64,000 nt of DNA from Distichodus sexfasciatus (GCA_032718565.1 JAVGVS010000010.1:3972318-4036317); one strand, 5' to 3'; positions 13,888-28,800 are shown, counted from the first letter of the stretch. Numbers and translations are program-made. The notes: generated by a model not told the origin, from the sequence alone.

Positions 13888-16800
13888 TTCTGTCTTTCAG
13901 GGAGCCAGCGGACCTAAGGGTGACAAGGTAAGTCTCTGGCTCAGTGGGCTGAAGAGGCGATCTGGAGGGCTTCCAAGACAAAACAGCTTCTGTGTGTGTG
14001 CGTGCGTGTGTGTGTGTGTGTGTGTGGATTCAGTTGTAGTGACCAAATAGTCATCATTGCTAGTAGTTTTCACTGTGTGATCCAATAAAATATGTAAAAT
14101 ATATAAATGTATAAATATATACATTTATATATAAATCTATACCAAAAATCCCCCAAAATCTTAAATTGATGGAGATGTGATCTAGACGTGACTGGTTGCA
14201 TGGACACTGATGAGCCAGAAGACGTAGCCAGGCCTGGATGGAGAGCATGACAAAAGAGTCTTAGTGCGCTGAAAGAAGTTCAAAGTACCCTTAAGAGCCA
14301 GAATGACTGCATTAATTAGCTGTCGGATGTAATCTACTGACAGGTTGGCAAAGAGCGAGAGGGGAGCTAGATGCTAAAATGCTTCATCCTCTAATGTTCT
14401 CCATTATGTCCCGGGCGATTTGGTCTAAACAGAGAGAACTGAGAGAGCAGCGGTGGCTGATAGCCAGTGATGCATATTCCCCTTTAAGTGTGATGGAGCG
14501 CTCTGTCCTTGCTATTGAATGCCAGGATAGAGTTCTACCACACAGCTCTTTGTAACTCTGGCTATACATTGTGGTCGCCCAAAGTGATTCTGCTGATATC
14601 ATCAGCACTGTTTTGGCTTGTAGGATCTATATGTGATATTGCTTCAGTTGCAGAATGCTGATTACACATTATTAGCCCTTTAAACAAAAATGTCTGTTTC
14701 TGTCATGCAACATTAAGCTCTTTATTAAACAGTAGAATCTCATTTCCATTTTTTTTTACCCACAGTTATAGGGAAAGAACTGAATTAATATTCCGACCAT
14801 GATATTTACAGTGATATCTTTATATTTTGGGGGGCAGTTGGTAGTGTCACAGTTAGGTCCTTCCCCCACCTCGAATGGAAATTTGCTGGTTTAAATCCTG
14901 GACCAGTAAAGGTAACACTGAAGTGCTCATGAGCAAGGTACTGTCTCCAAGTACTGCTCTCCAGGCCCATGTTAGCTGCCAAATGCAGAGGGCACATTTC
15001 GTTGTGGTGCTGTGGTGTGTTCACAATGACAAATAATCACCGACATTCACTTTCGTATCTTTTGGTCCATTGACCACTTAGACAAATATGACTTCTCATG
15101 GAAGCAAAGTATGCTATCTACTTAAAAGGCATAAATCAAAAATGCATGTTAGACCTTAAGATTTTGTGGGTGTTTATCTTCACTCCAGAGATTGTGTCCA
15201 TAGATTAGGTCAGACAGACCCACATGTGTGGTGTGTTTTCTCCGTTGCAGGGTGAACCAGGAGAGTGTAACTGTCTGATGCAATCATCAATAGGACCTGG
15301 AGGACCTGTGAGTAATTAAATGTATTGACTCTAGATGTGTGTTTAAATTAAAATTGTCACAGGTATACAGGTTTAAGCTTTAATGCTTAGTGTGTGTGAT
15401 ATGGACATCGGTTTGTGTGTCTATAGGGTGCCCCTGGTGCTGGAAACATGTGGCAGGCTGGTCCTCAGGTCTGACTGTCTGTCGATTCCCTCTTCAGCTT
15501 TGAGTTCAGATCAGCTCAGTCTTACTACACAGTTAAAACTGAAGAGATACTGAGACTTAAAAATGCTATTATGGCTTATTGTACAAGATAACTTAAACTT
15601 AGCTGGCTTATTATACCACTGGCTTGCATTCAAGGGTGGAGTGGAGCAAACAAAGTTAAGAGTATCTGCAAATCACTGGCTTAAAGTGACTTTGCTTTAT
15701 TAATACGGAGCATCAGCTGTCAGATATTAAGATCTAATATTAATTAGTTCTGCAACTATGAAGCCCCATAAGCACCAAACTGCTGCGACTGTGATATGAT
15801 GTGATATATCAATTCTATTGACAACAATTCAGTGACTGCTGTGATACCATTTCAGTTCGATTCAGATCAGAACTTGCAAACAATATTAGACAATATCATG
15901 CTGATATAATAAAAATACTTCCATTCATGTCAAATCAGAAAAAGCAACTAAAATATAATTTGAGATATTTATTGCTGAGCCATGGCCGACAGTAGCCTGT
16001 GTTATCGCACTAATTAAAGTTGTGACGAAACCAGCTGACATCTCCGCACTTGCTTGGCGGTTGACGTCATAATATATATGATATCTGATCGATGCCCTAT
16101 GCTATCAGCTCATTGATTATTGAATCAATGTATCAATGAAGATCAATGTTTACACCCTTAGTTCATTCCCTGTCATTTAGCCATCACAATTTGACTCTTG
16201 TCAGCCAAACCTGGATTTTTATCCTCCAACACATCAACCTCAAGTTCACTTGCTGCCTACTCACTGCCAGGTCCCATTGAAACAAGATAATCAATGTTAT
16301 TTACTTCACCTGTCAGTGGTCATAATTTTATGGCTGATCAGTGTTGCCAATAACTAGCCTAGAAACTAATGAAGCGTAAAGTCACTGCAAGCCAGTGGGA
16401 CATGTAGCATAATGCTATATTTTTTTGTTAGCCGCAGTTGCGTTTTTGGGTGATGTAATGCTTTTAGGACAATAGTTAAAGTCAGTTAAGATTGATCATA
16501 TCTTTGTAAAATGGCAAATTGATTCTCATGAACCTTGTGTTCCACATTCAACTCATTTTATGATCTCATCCTCATGTTCTAAATGTGCTTCAGGGGCCGC
16601 CAGGACCTCCGGGCCCCCCAGGCCCTCCAGGGCCCCAGGGCTTCATAGGGATCCCAGGCCCACAGGTAAGTGCTGAGGGGGCTGGCAGGGCTCACATGGC
16701 CATGGATCTCCCATACTGCTGTTGAGTATGGGAGTCGACATTCTCTCTGTGAGCCTCGCTGTTCTCTGCTACTCGGTGGCTCTCGCTGTCGTGGTGTGTG

Positions 16801-19800
16801 TGTGTGTGTGTGTATGTGTGTGTGTGGGGGGCTTGTGTATTGGGGAGGGTGGCTGCATGGGTAGCTTCTGCTTTGGCTTAGGCTGATAAAAACTGTTATT
16901 AATCATCTTTAATAACCTTAACCTTAATACAGTTAATGTAGAAAAGTAAACTATTGTTATATTAAATACTTAAATAAAAACTTGTAATGTAAATTAATGC
17001 TTAAATAAAGTAATTATTGTCTTATAATTTAATGTCTAATGTAAAGTTTTTAGACGTTTAAAATAGCTTTGTAATGTAATTGATAATGTAGCTGCTTTTG
17101 TTAATGCTTTATTTATTCAATCGTGTTAAACTGCCCTGCCTATGTTTAAGTTGCACTAACGCTTGTAGGGGAGCCTGGGATTGCTGAAAATAAGCATTGG
17201 CTGTGATTTTAAAAACACGAGGTTAATGTACATGCAAATCACAGCAGATTTCTCTTTACTGTTTAAAATAAGCCCAGGCATTTGTTTAAAATTAAATGAA
17301 GCAATTAAAAGTAATTTTAAAAGTACAAAATTGTGTAGTTGGCATTATCCTTCTGCTTTCTCTTTTAAAGACCAGGCAGAGCTCACGGTGAAGTTATGGA
17401 ATGTAAGCTTTGCTTTAAGAGTGGTCCTGAACTCTCCTTACTCATTAAGCCCTAGAACTGCTTGTAAAAAATGTAAGCTTGAATTCTACCCAAAGTGGCT
17501 GTTCTGTTTATTTTATAGTTTCCTTTTAAATCGGCTCGTTGTCTTAATGAGCTTTGGGTAAAGGCAGCGTCTCCATCAGGCTTTATCGTGGGCACTGCTT
17601 GGTCTTTAACCTGGTGTTGTGTTGATTTCTTAAGCCTGAATAAGAAGACCTTAAACGAAACGCAACAGTAAATAAAACCAAGCTAAACCTAAACATAGAG
17701 CACAAGCTGGAACACACACCAGGGGAGGGTCCAGGGCTTTGGCTACTTTCCCCGCGACCCTGCTGGAGAAGGAGGTGTCCACGACACAGCCGAAGGCTAA
17801 ACAGATTCAACCTCAGTTCCTTCTTACAGGGTCTCCCTGGCATCGATGGCATACCAGGGAAACCGGGTCCACCCGGCCCATCAGTGAGTAACCGAATAGT
17901 AGGAGGAGCTAGTGGAGTGCTGTAGCTATGTGATTGGTTAAAATCCGAAATCTGCAGAGCCTGGTTGGTCGGCATCTGTTGTGGAACTGGAGCGTGTGAG
18001 CCATTAGTGGAATTAATGATGCAGAGGGACAAATCTCACCACAGCGGCATCTCGAGAACAATAGCAATGCGCCATCTGTTTTTTATGGTATAAGAAGAAG
18101 CCATAAGCACTAGTACGTCTCTTAACTCAGCCCAAAGGGGGACGTCTCCATTGCAACACGTTCTTTATTATGGACACCAATAATCTCATTGCCCTGTGAG
18201 CATTAACTTTGTCTCAAAGGCTCTTTGGAATAGTAAACAGTGGCTTTGCAGAGCTCGGCCGTTAGCCTGACTGATGTGCGCTACAGTAAGAGCCATTAGA
18301 TCTCCAGTTGAGAGCGCTGCTTTGGCATTAGCGGCTCTGTTTTCTAGGCAGACTCATTTTCTTAGCTGGCCGCAGGCCCGTGCTGCTCTCCCATCTCCAG
18401 GCCTCCTGTTCGCCATGGAAATTTGGCCAGGCATCAGAATCCCACCCCAGTGTTGCTCCACTTCTTACATCACCAGAGTCCGACCACCAGCCTCTCCGAC
18501 AGTCAAACTACATCTGTTATATGTCAATGCATCTACCGCTTGCCAACATCCGGACTTGAAGTTAAATATTTCAGTAATTTAACTACGTAGGAGCTAATTT
18601 GCTTAGACTGTATTTTTTAAATTAAAAGTGCACGTGTATACAATCGATTAAACAATAAATTAAGAGTAAACCTTTGAATGTGGACGAGTGTTGCATCCAC
18701 TGTTATGTTGTCGCGTAGGTGTTGTCACTTAAAGAGCTTCTGTAATTACGCACAGCCTTAATCAGAGGTGCTGCACCTCACATCATTACTCAACACAAAC
18801 TACAGCCCTCGCATATAAGAGCATTTCAGATGAAACAAACCGGCTGCTGGAGTGTAATTTCACTTTTGTGAAAGTTCCCGCTGTGAAACCACATCACAGG
18901 CCACTGATCTTGACTGTGGTGTCAGAGGTACGTGCTTCAGATCACCCAGCGGTGACAGGAGAAATATGAACTTCACATCTGCCCAGTGTCTGCACATACC
19001 TGCCTTATTAACACACATAGGGCCACTCTGCCAACTCCTGGCAGGCTCTTTGTTCCACTGCCAGTCAAGGCTGGGGGTTATGGGCTGTGCTCTGTACACC
19101 ACTCATCCCAGAATATATATCTTTGCTGAGATTTGTTTGCAGCTAAAATATGTGGGGAGATGTTCATCAAACCTCCATCACTTCTAGTGGGCCTCATTCA
19201 CCAACCGTCCTCAAGAAGAAATTTGTTCATACACAGATTTCAGTAAGATTCCGATATTCTCACTTATTTGAGATTTGTTCTTGGATTAGAACAGAACCTG
19301 TAAACGCTGATGGGTGCTGTTACAGAAATTTCACTACAGGCGTGTTTGTGCAAAACATATTGGGTTTTCTTGAATACTACAGCTTTATAATATTATACTA
19401 TTAGGCTGTAACATTTCTATCATTATTCATATATTTTATTTTCCTCTTCTGAAGTCCAGTACTCCACAGTTGTTCAAATTATATTTAGGCATTTTCTGTC
19501 AACTTCCCATTCCACTTTGTTTTTTTGTGTGTCCACGGCCCTGCAGTCTCATGCCCTTTTATAAGGATTTCAGGAACATTTACCTTTGCTAATTAAGAAC
19601 AACTGGCACATTCTTTGAGTTTATGAGGACAAAGGAACAATTCAGTATGTTATGTACACATCACAAATCTAGCAAAGACTTCTCTTAGGATCTTTTTAAG
19701 AACACGTTGAAGAAAAAACTTTATTTGGCAGATGTGTGTCCTCTGAGCTCCTGAACTGCTGGGTCTTATGAAGCACATATAGCAGTGATAGTAAACATAA

Positions 19801-22800
19801 CTACAAGTGTATAGGAAATAAACAAAATTAATGCTTTTGTACTGTTATCTAAAGTTAAAATAGACAATTTTGTTGTTAAAAAGCCCATGCTTAAATGTGT
19901 AATATTTGTCAAGATAATATATATATAGGTTCTTGAAAATTGAAAGCCAGACGTTTCAGACCGGGAGGATGTCTAGTTTATTTGTCATGTCACCACCATT
20001 TCTGCTCAAATTCTTTCCTTGTGTCATTTCCGGCCACCATCACTCATCTCTGTGTCTTTCTCGGCTCTGATTTCTAGAACTTACCTCCAATGGACGATTC
20101 TTCCTCTGACTCAAAGGTTAGCAAATGTCCGTAAACAAGTGCCTCCGCTCGGTTTCGTCGTTTCTGCCGAGCCTCAGCTCAGTGCCTCAGCCTATCCATC
20201 ATCAGCCAGACTGAGAATTGCATTAGACGCCCAAACTCTTTCTGCACCTTGACTTCACAGTGAGGGATGAAAAAGTAATGGATGCTACTCTTAAATTGAT
20301 GTCCACAGTTATGGACCTGGTTTTTACAAAATATAATCAGACCTTTTTTGTAGTTGCATTAACAGAGATTTTTTGGGGGGAAACTCTTAACATTTCGAGG
20401 GATTTTATTGCAATTGTTTTTAGAAGATGGAGCCTTTTAGTGACTGGCTTGGTTTGGCAAACATCATGGTGTCACTCTCACTCAGATTTTGATGTCTGTG
20501 TTTTTTCCCACATTGTGAGCTTTGAAGTATTCTATTCTTCCATGCCATGCTACAGGAGAAGCTCATTTATTTTATGAGTGTTTTTGTGTTTGTTTGCATC
20601 AGACATGTCTGTCTTTGTTTTGTTGTTTTACAATGTCATGGTAGTACATTATGCATACTCCATGTGTCTGTTGTCATATTCCGCACCTTGTGAAGATGTG
20701 CTAAATACTGTATTGGGTTTGTCCTTGTAGTTGTCCTTCAAGTGGGGGGAACGGCTCATAAGTGTGTGTATGTCTTTGTGCCACTATGTGTGTGTTTGAC
20801 GCCACTGTGCTCTGCTGTAGGTGGTGTGTGGAGACTGCTCCCAGGGACGGCCCGGCGTGCCCGGCATGGCCGAATCTAAGACTGATAAGGCAGAGCAGGG
20901 CAAGCCTGGCGTCATTGCTTTAGACAACTGTGAGCGGGTGAGGGGCGCGTGGCTTTCACCGCCGGGTTGTTTGGTCGAGGGCAGTTGCGGGGTTGCCTCA
21001 ACTTTGACTGTTTTTAGCCTCCTTTTTTGGATATTGTACTTGAAACGTGCAATATCCTGCATTATCAGGGTGTAGATGATGCAAGTCGTGATGTGACTTT
21101 TGTAATCCCTGTAAAGATCTCATTTAAAGTTTCGGGTCACATTTCTCATAACGACGCGTTGATTTCATTTGCAAGTCCAGTTCCTTTGCAGTTTGTAAAA
21201 GAATTTTGTATTTTTATTTTTTCCTTACAGTGCCGCGAGAGGCTTCAGAAAGAGCAGGCGCCCAGCGGGCCCGTGAGTTTACACACAGCTTTCCGGAAGC
21301 TATCTTTATCCACGGCCTTCTTTCATCCTACGAGCAACCATTGCCTCAGCATGTCCTTAAGTCAACCCTGGATGTTCGTAATGTAGTGCCCTGTGTCTGC
21401 TGTTTTCTGTCTCCCTCTCTCCCAGGCGAGCAACAACAACGCCTGCACAGGTGTGCCAGGAATGCCAGGGACACCAGGCCAACCGGGGATTAAAGGAGAC
21501 CCGGTGAGAGATGCACTCCAATTTTTTGGCACCAAGAACCTTCGATTTTTATTTGTCCTTTTTTAGATGGGATTTATTTATAATACTTACTACAGACGGT
21601 AAATCTGAGATCACTAGATCAATAGGGCTGTGGTTTTGTATTCTTGTTAAATATAAAAATGATTTACATGGTTTTATAATTTTCTGAATTTTTGCCACCC
21701 AGAATCTTAGATTTTGTTATTTATATTTCAGATTGGATTTATTTACAGTATTTTTTATAGTATTTATTGTGATCTGAGATCACAATACTTCTATTTTTCA
21801 TTCTTCTCTAATATAATCTATAATAAATGGTATTATTATTATTATTTTATTATTAGTAGTAGTAGTTGTAGTAGTAGTAGTAGTGTAAGCTCTGTGATTT
21901 TTAGAATTTCTTAGTTTGGTGTAGCTCATATTTTTACCCGTCTTGTGTCTGTTTTGTCAAATATATGTAAGCCTTATGATGGTGAGATCAATTTTGATTA
22001 GCCTGATTCAGATTCTGTAAAGTATGAAAGTGTTTTGCCACATTTTTTCATATTTCATTATTGACATAGAAATTGTGCAGAATCTTAAATATTCCATCTT
22101 TGTTTAATGTGATAAAAAAGATACATTATGACTTCAGATCTCCAGACCCCAATGCACTGAAGTGTGTGTGTGTGTGTGTGTGTGTAATTCCCCCAGGGTG
22201 AGCGAGGTGAGAGAGGCCCTGCTGGTCTTCCCGGAAGTCCTGTAAGTCTGTTTACTTCTTTTGAAAATTTTCCCCCTTTTTTGTTACACAACTCTGGGAC
22301 TCTGGCCTTCTTCTATTTTTTATCTTTCTTAAGGAAGATTATTTATTATATCTTTGTCCTCTCCGTGTTTTCCACTGACCAGATGTCTCTGGTGCAAACA
22401 CGGGCCATTACCGAGTGAAAGTGCTCCTGTTTTAGAAGCGGCGCAGACGCTGGAGTGCTCTTCATGCCTTGATTTGGCCATTAACATTTAGTCCCAGAGC
22501 GCCCGGCTTGTTTACGTGGGCTACTTTGTTTCGGGTTCAGTGTTTTCAATTAGGCAGAATCCAAAAAAATAGAGAAGTGGGAAGTAAAAACACTGTGTGC
22601 TTTATTTGGGTGAAGTCACAGAGCCCTCTTGTGTTATGCATTAAAACTGCAAGGTGAGACAAAGGAGGCTGTGTGATGAAGACTGGGTTTAATCTGTGCA
22701 GCTTTAGAGTCATACTGGGAACAGAGTGGGAAGTTGGCAAACTGCTTTGTGTAGATTTTGGTTTGGTGTTTGAAATTCAGACTAGGGAGACGTCAGATTG

Positions 22801-25800
22801 CAGTCTGTTGGACCGGTAAAGGTTCCACCGAGGTTCTCATGAGCAAGGTACACTTCTAACCAGGCGCTCCTCATGTCAGCTGCCCACGGATGGGTCACGG
22901 ATGGTTTCAAATGCAGAGGTCATATTTCGTTGTGGTGCACTGTGTGCTGTGCTTTGGTATATTCACAATAACTAATAATCACTCAATTCATGTGGCTGGT
23001 GGTGGTCCATTGGTTAGGAGACTCGCCTCTGGAACAACAGGTCTGCATTACCGTCACTGCATTTACGCTCTGAAAAACTGTCCCTGAAATTTCACCCTCC
23101 ATTTCTACTTTTACATCTAGATTAAAGACTTTTATCTATCTATGACAAATGTTTCCAATTTTTCATACTTATTTTACTGAACATTATTTTTAAAGGTCCT
23201 TTATTATGAAAGAATTCACTTTTTTTCTGTTCTTTGGGTCTGTACTGCCTTTTTTGCACACACTAAGTTTGATAAAAATGGTCAATTGTGTAAGTATTAG
23301 TTTGCGAACATCAGAAATCGTGTGTCCTTAAACGAGACATTTAGATTTCTCCACCACTTTCATGTCACAGTGTTGGACATTTGAATAACTCCACCCTCCT
23401 ATCTGAGCTGCTCTGCCCACCAGGTAGAAATGCTAGCGCTACCTGATCCACCGTTTTTTCTCACAAGCGCTAGCTTAGGAATCGCAGTGAAGAAGTCTAC
23501 CGGCGAAGTGTTGTGTTGAACATGTATGGCTGTATGGGTTGTCTGTTAGCAGCAGCCATGTCGATTATTTTCACGTGAGGTAAACTCTCGCCGTGCTGTC
23601 TACTCCCCAGTTCCGGAGTGGGGTGTGGGCAACAGCGACTCATTTGCATTTAGGAATACTAATGAGAAACAACCTGTTTTGAAAGGGACTGAAATAGAGC
23701 GGTAAAAAGCTGGTGAACATGCCTAATCTGAGAGGCATTTACAGCAAACTACTTCAGAGACATGTTTAGTGGAGCTCATGCACTTATTTTAACTTGTTGA
23801 AATATATGTATATGTGACCTTTATCATTAGTAAGACTTTCCTAACCTGCTCCTTCTTTCAGGGCAATATTGGATTCCCCGGTCCTCAAGGCTCCCCTGGA
23901 CTTCCTGTAAGTGAAAAAGATTTTTATCACACAATAATACGTGCACAAACAAAAATATCTAAATGTGTTCCTGAGAGTCAGACTTCCAGTACTGATTACG
24001 TTTCCTGTCTCAATCAAAATAACGTCAAAACAGAACGGAAATCTGTTTCCACGCCTGTTCAATTACCTCCGTCTGATGAGAAAAACCAAAACGTGAGGCT
24101 GAACGCCGGGGCCGTGTTGCTGACAGGCTATTTCCTTCCACTCTGAATGCCTTGTTTTAACCACAATTGGGGTTCAGTGATGAGTTCACTTTGCTTCCGT
24201 GTGCGTTCCATTTTTCCCGCTGCCTGGCTTTGTGTCTGATGTGCACTATCTGCAACCCCTAATTTGTCACAAGCAACTTTCAAATCTTTTAAAACTGCTC
24301 GCCTGGCGAAGTTGGTTTGTTCTCGTGGTGTTTGCCCTTTCCCTATTAGCTGAAAAAACAAAACAGTAGGACTGTGCATCGGGATCCTCTTTCCTGGGCT
24401 AAAATTTTCACCGGGATCGATCTGCGAAAGGAACAAATGCATTAGTCAGGCCCTGAGCCGTGGCTTTAATCAGCAGCCCTTTAGAGAATAACAAAGAGAG
24501 GGGAGCAAACGCAGTCCCTTGTGTTACCTTCTCAATGGTGAAGGATTGTTTCGAGAAGTGAGTGCGACCCAGAGACTGACCTGTTAGACTTTTAATTTAC
24601 AGTGTTTTGTGTCTGTCACTGAGTGAAAGTCTGCTCGAGAGGAGTAAAAATGTTGCATCAAAATGTATTGTTCCATAAAGAAGAATTTAAATGTATTACA
24701 CGTTTTGAAACATGTAATATACAAGTACTTACTTTCTTATCTTTATCTAAATACGGCTCACATCAAATAGTCACTCATTCTGTTGGGGCAGTTAGTGGCA
24801 TCACGGTTGGGTGTTCGCCCCGTAATCAGAGGGTTGCCGGTTCGAATCCCAGACAGGTAAATTTACCACTGAGGTACTCGTGAGCAAGGTTCCATCCCCA
24901 GGCACTGCTCCCTGGGTGCTGCCCACTGCTCCTTTATGGATAGGTCAAATGCAGAGGTCACATTTGTTTGTGGTGCTGTGCTGTGTTCAGAATGACAATA
25001 ATCACTCGCTTGCTCAAATCCAAAATGAAAACAGGCATTTTACATCTTATAACATCACTTTACATTGAACATTAGATCTGTTTTTAGATGTTTTGCATTC
25101 AAATATCTGGTTGAGCTCAGGACCAAAATTGTTGTGATTTGAAAGTTGAAAGATTTTGGAAGTAAATCTTTAAAATCAGCATATGAACTTGTGTAATAAC
25201 TTTGAACGAATCGAAATCGTGTCGTAGCAGACTTTGTGATATCGGTAGACATCAAATCATTGTTCACCGGGTCAATATAATAATGAATTGTAATGGAACT
25301 TTTTGGCAGAATAAAACTGTTTCAAATTTTACAGTAGACAATTTATTCATAGCAGTAGATAAACTAAATGTGTATCACTGTCATGTTTGGGTTTGCAACC
25401 TTCGAAACTGACGACGTAGACGTAGGCTTAATTTCAGACTGAACACTCTTTTTTAAATACACTTTTTGTGTATTAAATGTTCATGCACCTCGGTCGCCCA
25501 GAGGAGGATGGTGTCCCCTTCCTCCCAAGGTGTCTTTGTACTTGAGGGAGTTTTTCCTTGCCACTGTCGCCTCTGGCTTGCTTGTTGGGCGTCTAGGCCG
25601 GTTAAATGTAAAGCGCTTTGTGACAATGACTGTTGTAAAATTGAATTGCATTAATGTCGAACACATTGAAAACAAAACACACACACAAACGGGGGCGCAG
25701 GCTGTGGTGGAACGCACTCTATAACTGAGAAACACAAAACACACATTAACAGGGATTGTGAGGGTGACCTACGCCAATATCCGGGCCGAGCTGGCTAAAA

Positions 25801-28800
25801 TAATCCCGAACCCAGGTGTGTGTGTGTAATCAAACAGAAATCCGTGAGCGAATTTGATCCAAGAAAGGTGATGTGCTGCCGTTACGTGATCCAAAACTGA
25901 ATGGGGAAACCAAACAAGACACAGGTGATTCCAATCCAAACTCGGGGCCAAGGCAGCACAGATGTGACAATCACTAAATAAAGGCTACAAATGTCAGTTT
26001 TTCACTCTTTTGCTTTTTACGCTGATCACAGCAATACATTTCAAACGTGTGCATCATTACAATCCGGTTTGCTCACAATACTTTGATTCGACCTTCAGAA
26101 AAACGTCTTTGTCTGAACTTATACGTTTGCATGAGGTTCACAACTTTCCATACAAATGTCCATGTTGTTTCCTTTGCGGATGTTGAGTCATTGCTCGCCT
26201 TTAGAAAACGTTAGCGATCCATCCATTCAGGAAGACTGCTAATGCATTACCCTGTGTGAGATTCAGCACAGCTGCCCATAACTTCTATTGCGCGTCCACG
26301 ATGGCCGATGGGCACATTTGGTCCTGTGATAATAAAGGTAATATCTCTGCATCATTTGTTTGTTTACATGGAAAACAGATGTGGATAGAGGGGGGGATCA
26401 ATAATTCATTCACCCCATTACCAGACTTCGCTTAGGAAATAAATAATGAGACGGTGTCAGGATGCGGCATGGCGCATTAGCGACAAGCTCGAAGAAATGA
26501 GATCTAAACGGCAAGGCAGTCTGCGGGTACCGCTGTAATCCCCTCAAACCGTGATGCAGAACGTGCTGTAAACAGACCCTTTAAACTGTGGCTGACGGTC
26601 GCGTTAGCGCAATGTAACACCCTGTGATATTAACAAAGACGCTACATTCTAATGTTCTTTTGTGTCTCTTTTGTTATTTTTTTGTTATCATGAGTAGGGC
26701 CAGCAAGGTGAGAGAGGACCACATGGGTTCCCCGGGCTGAAAGGAGAACAGGTAGGTCTGTCATCTCTTTTTCGAGAAGTTGTGGAAGTGATATACTGCA
26801 CTTTAGTCCATTAAACTCTGTTCTGACATAGAAGAGGTGGGGAAATGTCAATGGAAAAAGCTGCTTATCTTCTCACATCATTAAAGTTTTACCGTTAGTG
26901 GTAGCAAGCTGCAAAATCTGTGTTAAAGGATTTGAAAAAGAATAGGACAGCTGTGTGATATTAAAGATTTTATAGCAGTAATTCTGATATTTTAAGGAGC
27001 TTGAGGTGCTGTGTTGTTCTCAAGATCTCTCTCTCTCTTTTTCCCAGGGTCCACCTGGATCTCCTGGATACCCAGGAACTATGGGCCCACCAGGACTTCC
27101 TGTAAGTGGTGTCAATTTTTTGTATGTGGTTGTTATTCTAAGATTCTCAATTTGTGAACATTTTTGCAAGCAAATTGGAGATATTCCCAAAAAGAAAGGA
27201 AATTCCAGAACAAACTAAGTGAATTTGGAGCACAGTTACCACACAAGCCTTATGCTGCCTGTTCAAGCCACAGCAGCCCTCTTTATATCATTTCTTTATG
27301 CTGATAAAGCCTTTGTCAATTTTGTATGTCCTTTTTTAGTAAACATTACTTAATACAGTCCCTCCAGGATTTCACAGGCCTTTTTTGAGGTTGTTGCGTC
27401 CTAAAATGTCAGATTTTGTGGCAGCTTTTCTAAAAAAAAAATTGCAATGATAGTTGTGGTGTTTTTAGGTGTTTTGTTGAAATAAAATGATGGAAGCGAG
27501 TCAAAGTTGCGAAAGAAATTGTGATTTTGTTCCCCCTTATTATGATTCATTAACAATAAATTAAAATGAAGGGAACAAAACCACTATTATTTTTATCAAC
27601 CATTAATCATTTCTTTATTTTTGAAGGTAAACATGAGGTGTTTTTATCACACACGTTTCCCGCGTCTTCTAAACATAACAAGGAAGTGAGTCTATAGACG
27701 TATGACTCAACCTTTTGCAGGACTGGTCAATGACAATGAATCGTCAAAAATTGACTGAATTTGTGTTAACAGTAGTGAACGCAACATCACGAAATCCTGG
27801 AGGGTCTGTTAATAATAACTAAATTACAAAGCAAATTAGTGTTATTCATATTTGAGCTAGTAATCTAGATATGGCTTAAAGAATATGTGGTAGGGTCCTC
27901 AACTAGCGACTAAGAGGTTGTGGGTTCAAGTCTGCCTAAATCTTATCTCCTCTGTGTCCCAAAATCCCAAGTAGCTTCAGGGAGATAGTCCACAGGAGCG
28001 GTAGCCCAGGCTCTTAACCCCAAGTTGCTCCAGAGAGTGTCCCTGTTACTAGGAAGTTATGTGTTTGGTATTTTTGAATGGTGTCCGAAATATGAATGGT
28101 AAAAGTTTCAGTAAAAATATTTGTCTTTCAGGGGCTAAAAGGAGAAAGAGGAAATCCAGGTGGAGCAGGACAGAAAGGAGAATCAGTAAGAACCCTTCTT
28201 ATTAGACAAGACCCCAAACCACCTCATGATCACATTTCTTGCTATATTTTACACTTGAGAAAATGAAAGGAAAACCGATCTCCATTTTCGGTTTGTATCT
28301 TCAGGGTCCGCCAGGAAATCCAGGTTATCAAGGACAACAAGGCCCAGCCGTAAGGAAACATTCCTCCTTCCACAAACCGCCACGATTAAACTCTATTACA
28401 CACCCGCTTGTGCTTATCTCTCAGTTGTAAACAGAGTCTTCTCGCGTGTGCCGATTTCAAGTTTCTCTCACAAAGCTACAAAGCTTTCCTTTTCTGCCTT
28501 CGGTCTGTTTTGGTTAAGCTCCACTCAAAGATATTTGTGTGCTCATAGGGTCCCAAGGGAGAAGCTGGAGCACACGGACCCATGGGACCAAAGGGAGATC
28601 AGGTATAAAAACACATGGTGCAAACAAATGTTACTAAACAGCTTCTGTCTTAAAATATTACAGCTGCGGTATCTCTTGATACTGCTTTCTTTGAAATATA
28701 TCAAAGGGTACTTGTCTCCTTTTCGGCAATGTATTTATAGCTTTCGAACAATGAAACATTCTCTAGTGGTTTATATGAACTAGGATGTAGTTACAAGTTC

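Larger units (their letters stand above)
10294..16665 (+). other. col16a1: col16a1 exons 16-24 of window: helix and CNC segment
   Basis: Exons: 10294-10347, 10470-10511, 10978-11013, 11199-11252, 11350-11418, 13901-13927, 15251-15307, 15427-15468, 16594-16665. The 42-bp exon at 10470 carries an imperfect repeat (GIGLQGLQ), as does GFGAVGPP at the end of the 69-bp exon. The exon at 13901 is only 27 bp (GASGPKGDK) and is followed by GEPGECNC, an NC segment with a Cys-x-Cys pair. The 15427 exon ([11 protein letters not shown]) matches a tryptophan-containing interruption in the human chain. The 72-bp exon at 16594 is a run of uninterrupted Gly-Pro-Pro-like triplets. Compared with remembered human protein, about 15 residues are missing between 11418 and 13901; see the candidate decayed exon. 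Confidence 0.88.

Noticed and set aside
17181..17561. 126-codon + strand frame in a col16a1 intron
   Set aside because: Lys/Leu/Phe-rich, no domain, no splice support; typical chance frame in AT-rich intron.
24783..24860. tRNA gene suggested by GGTTCGAATCC and a tRNA-like 5' end
   Set aside because: The same head occurs in many diverged copies followed by a shared body, so it is the promoter part of a SINE, not a functional tRNA.
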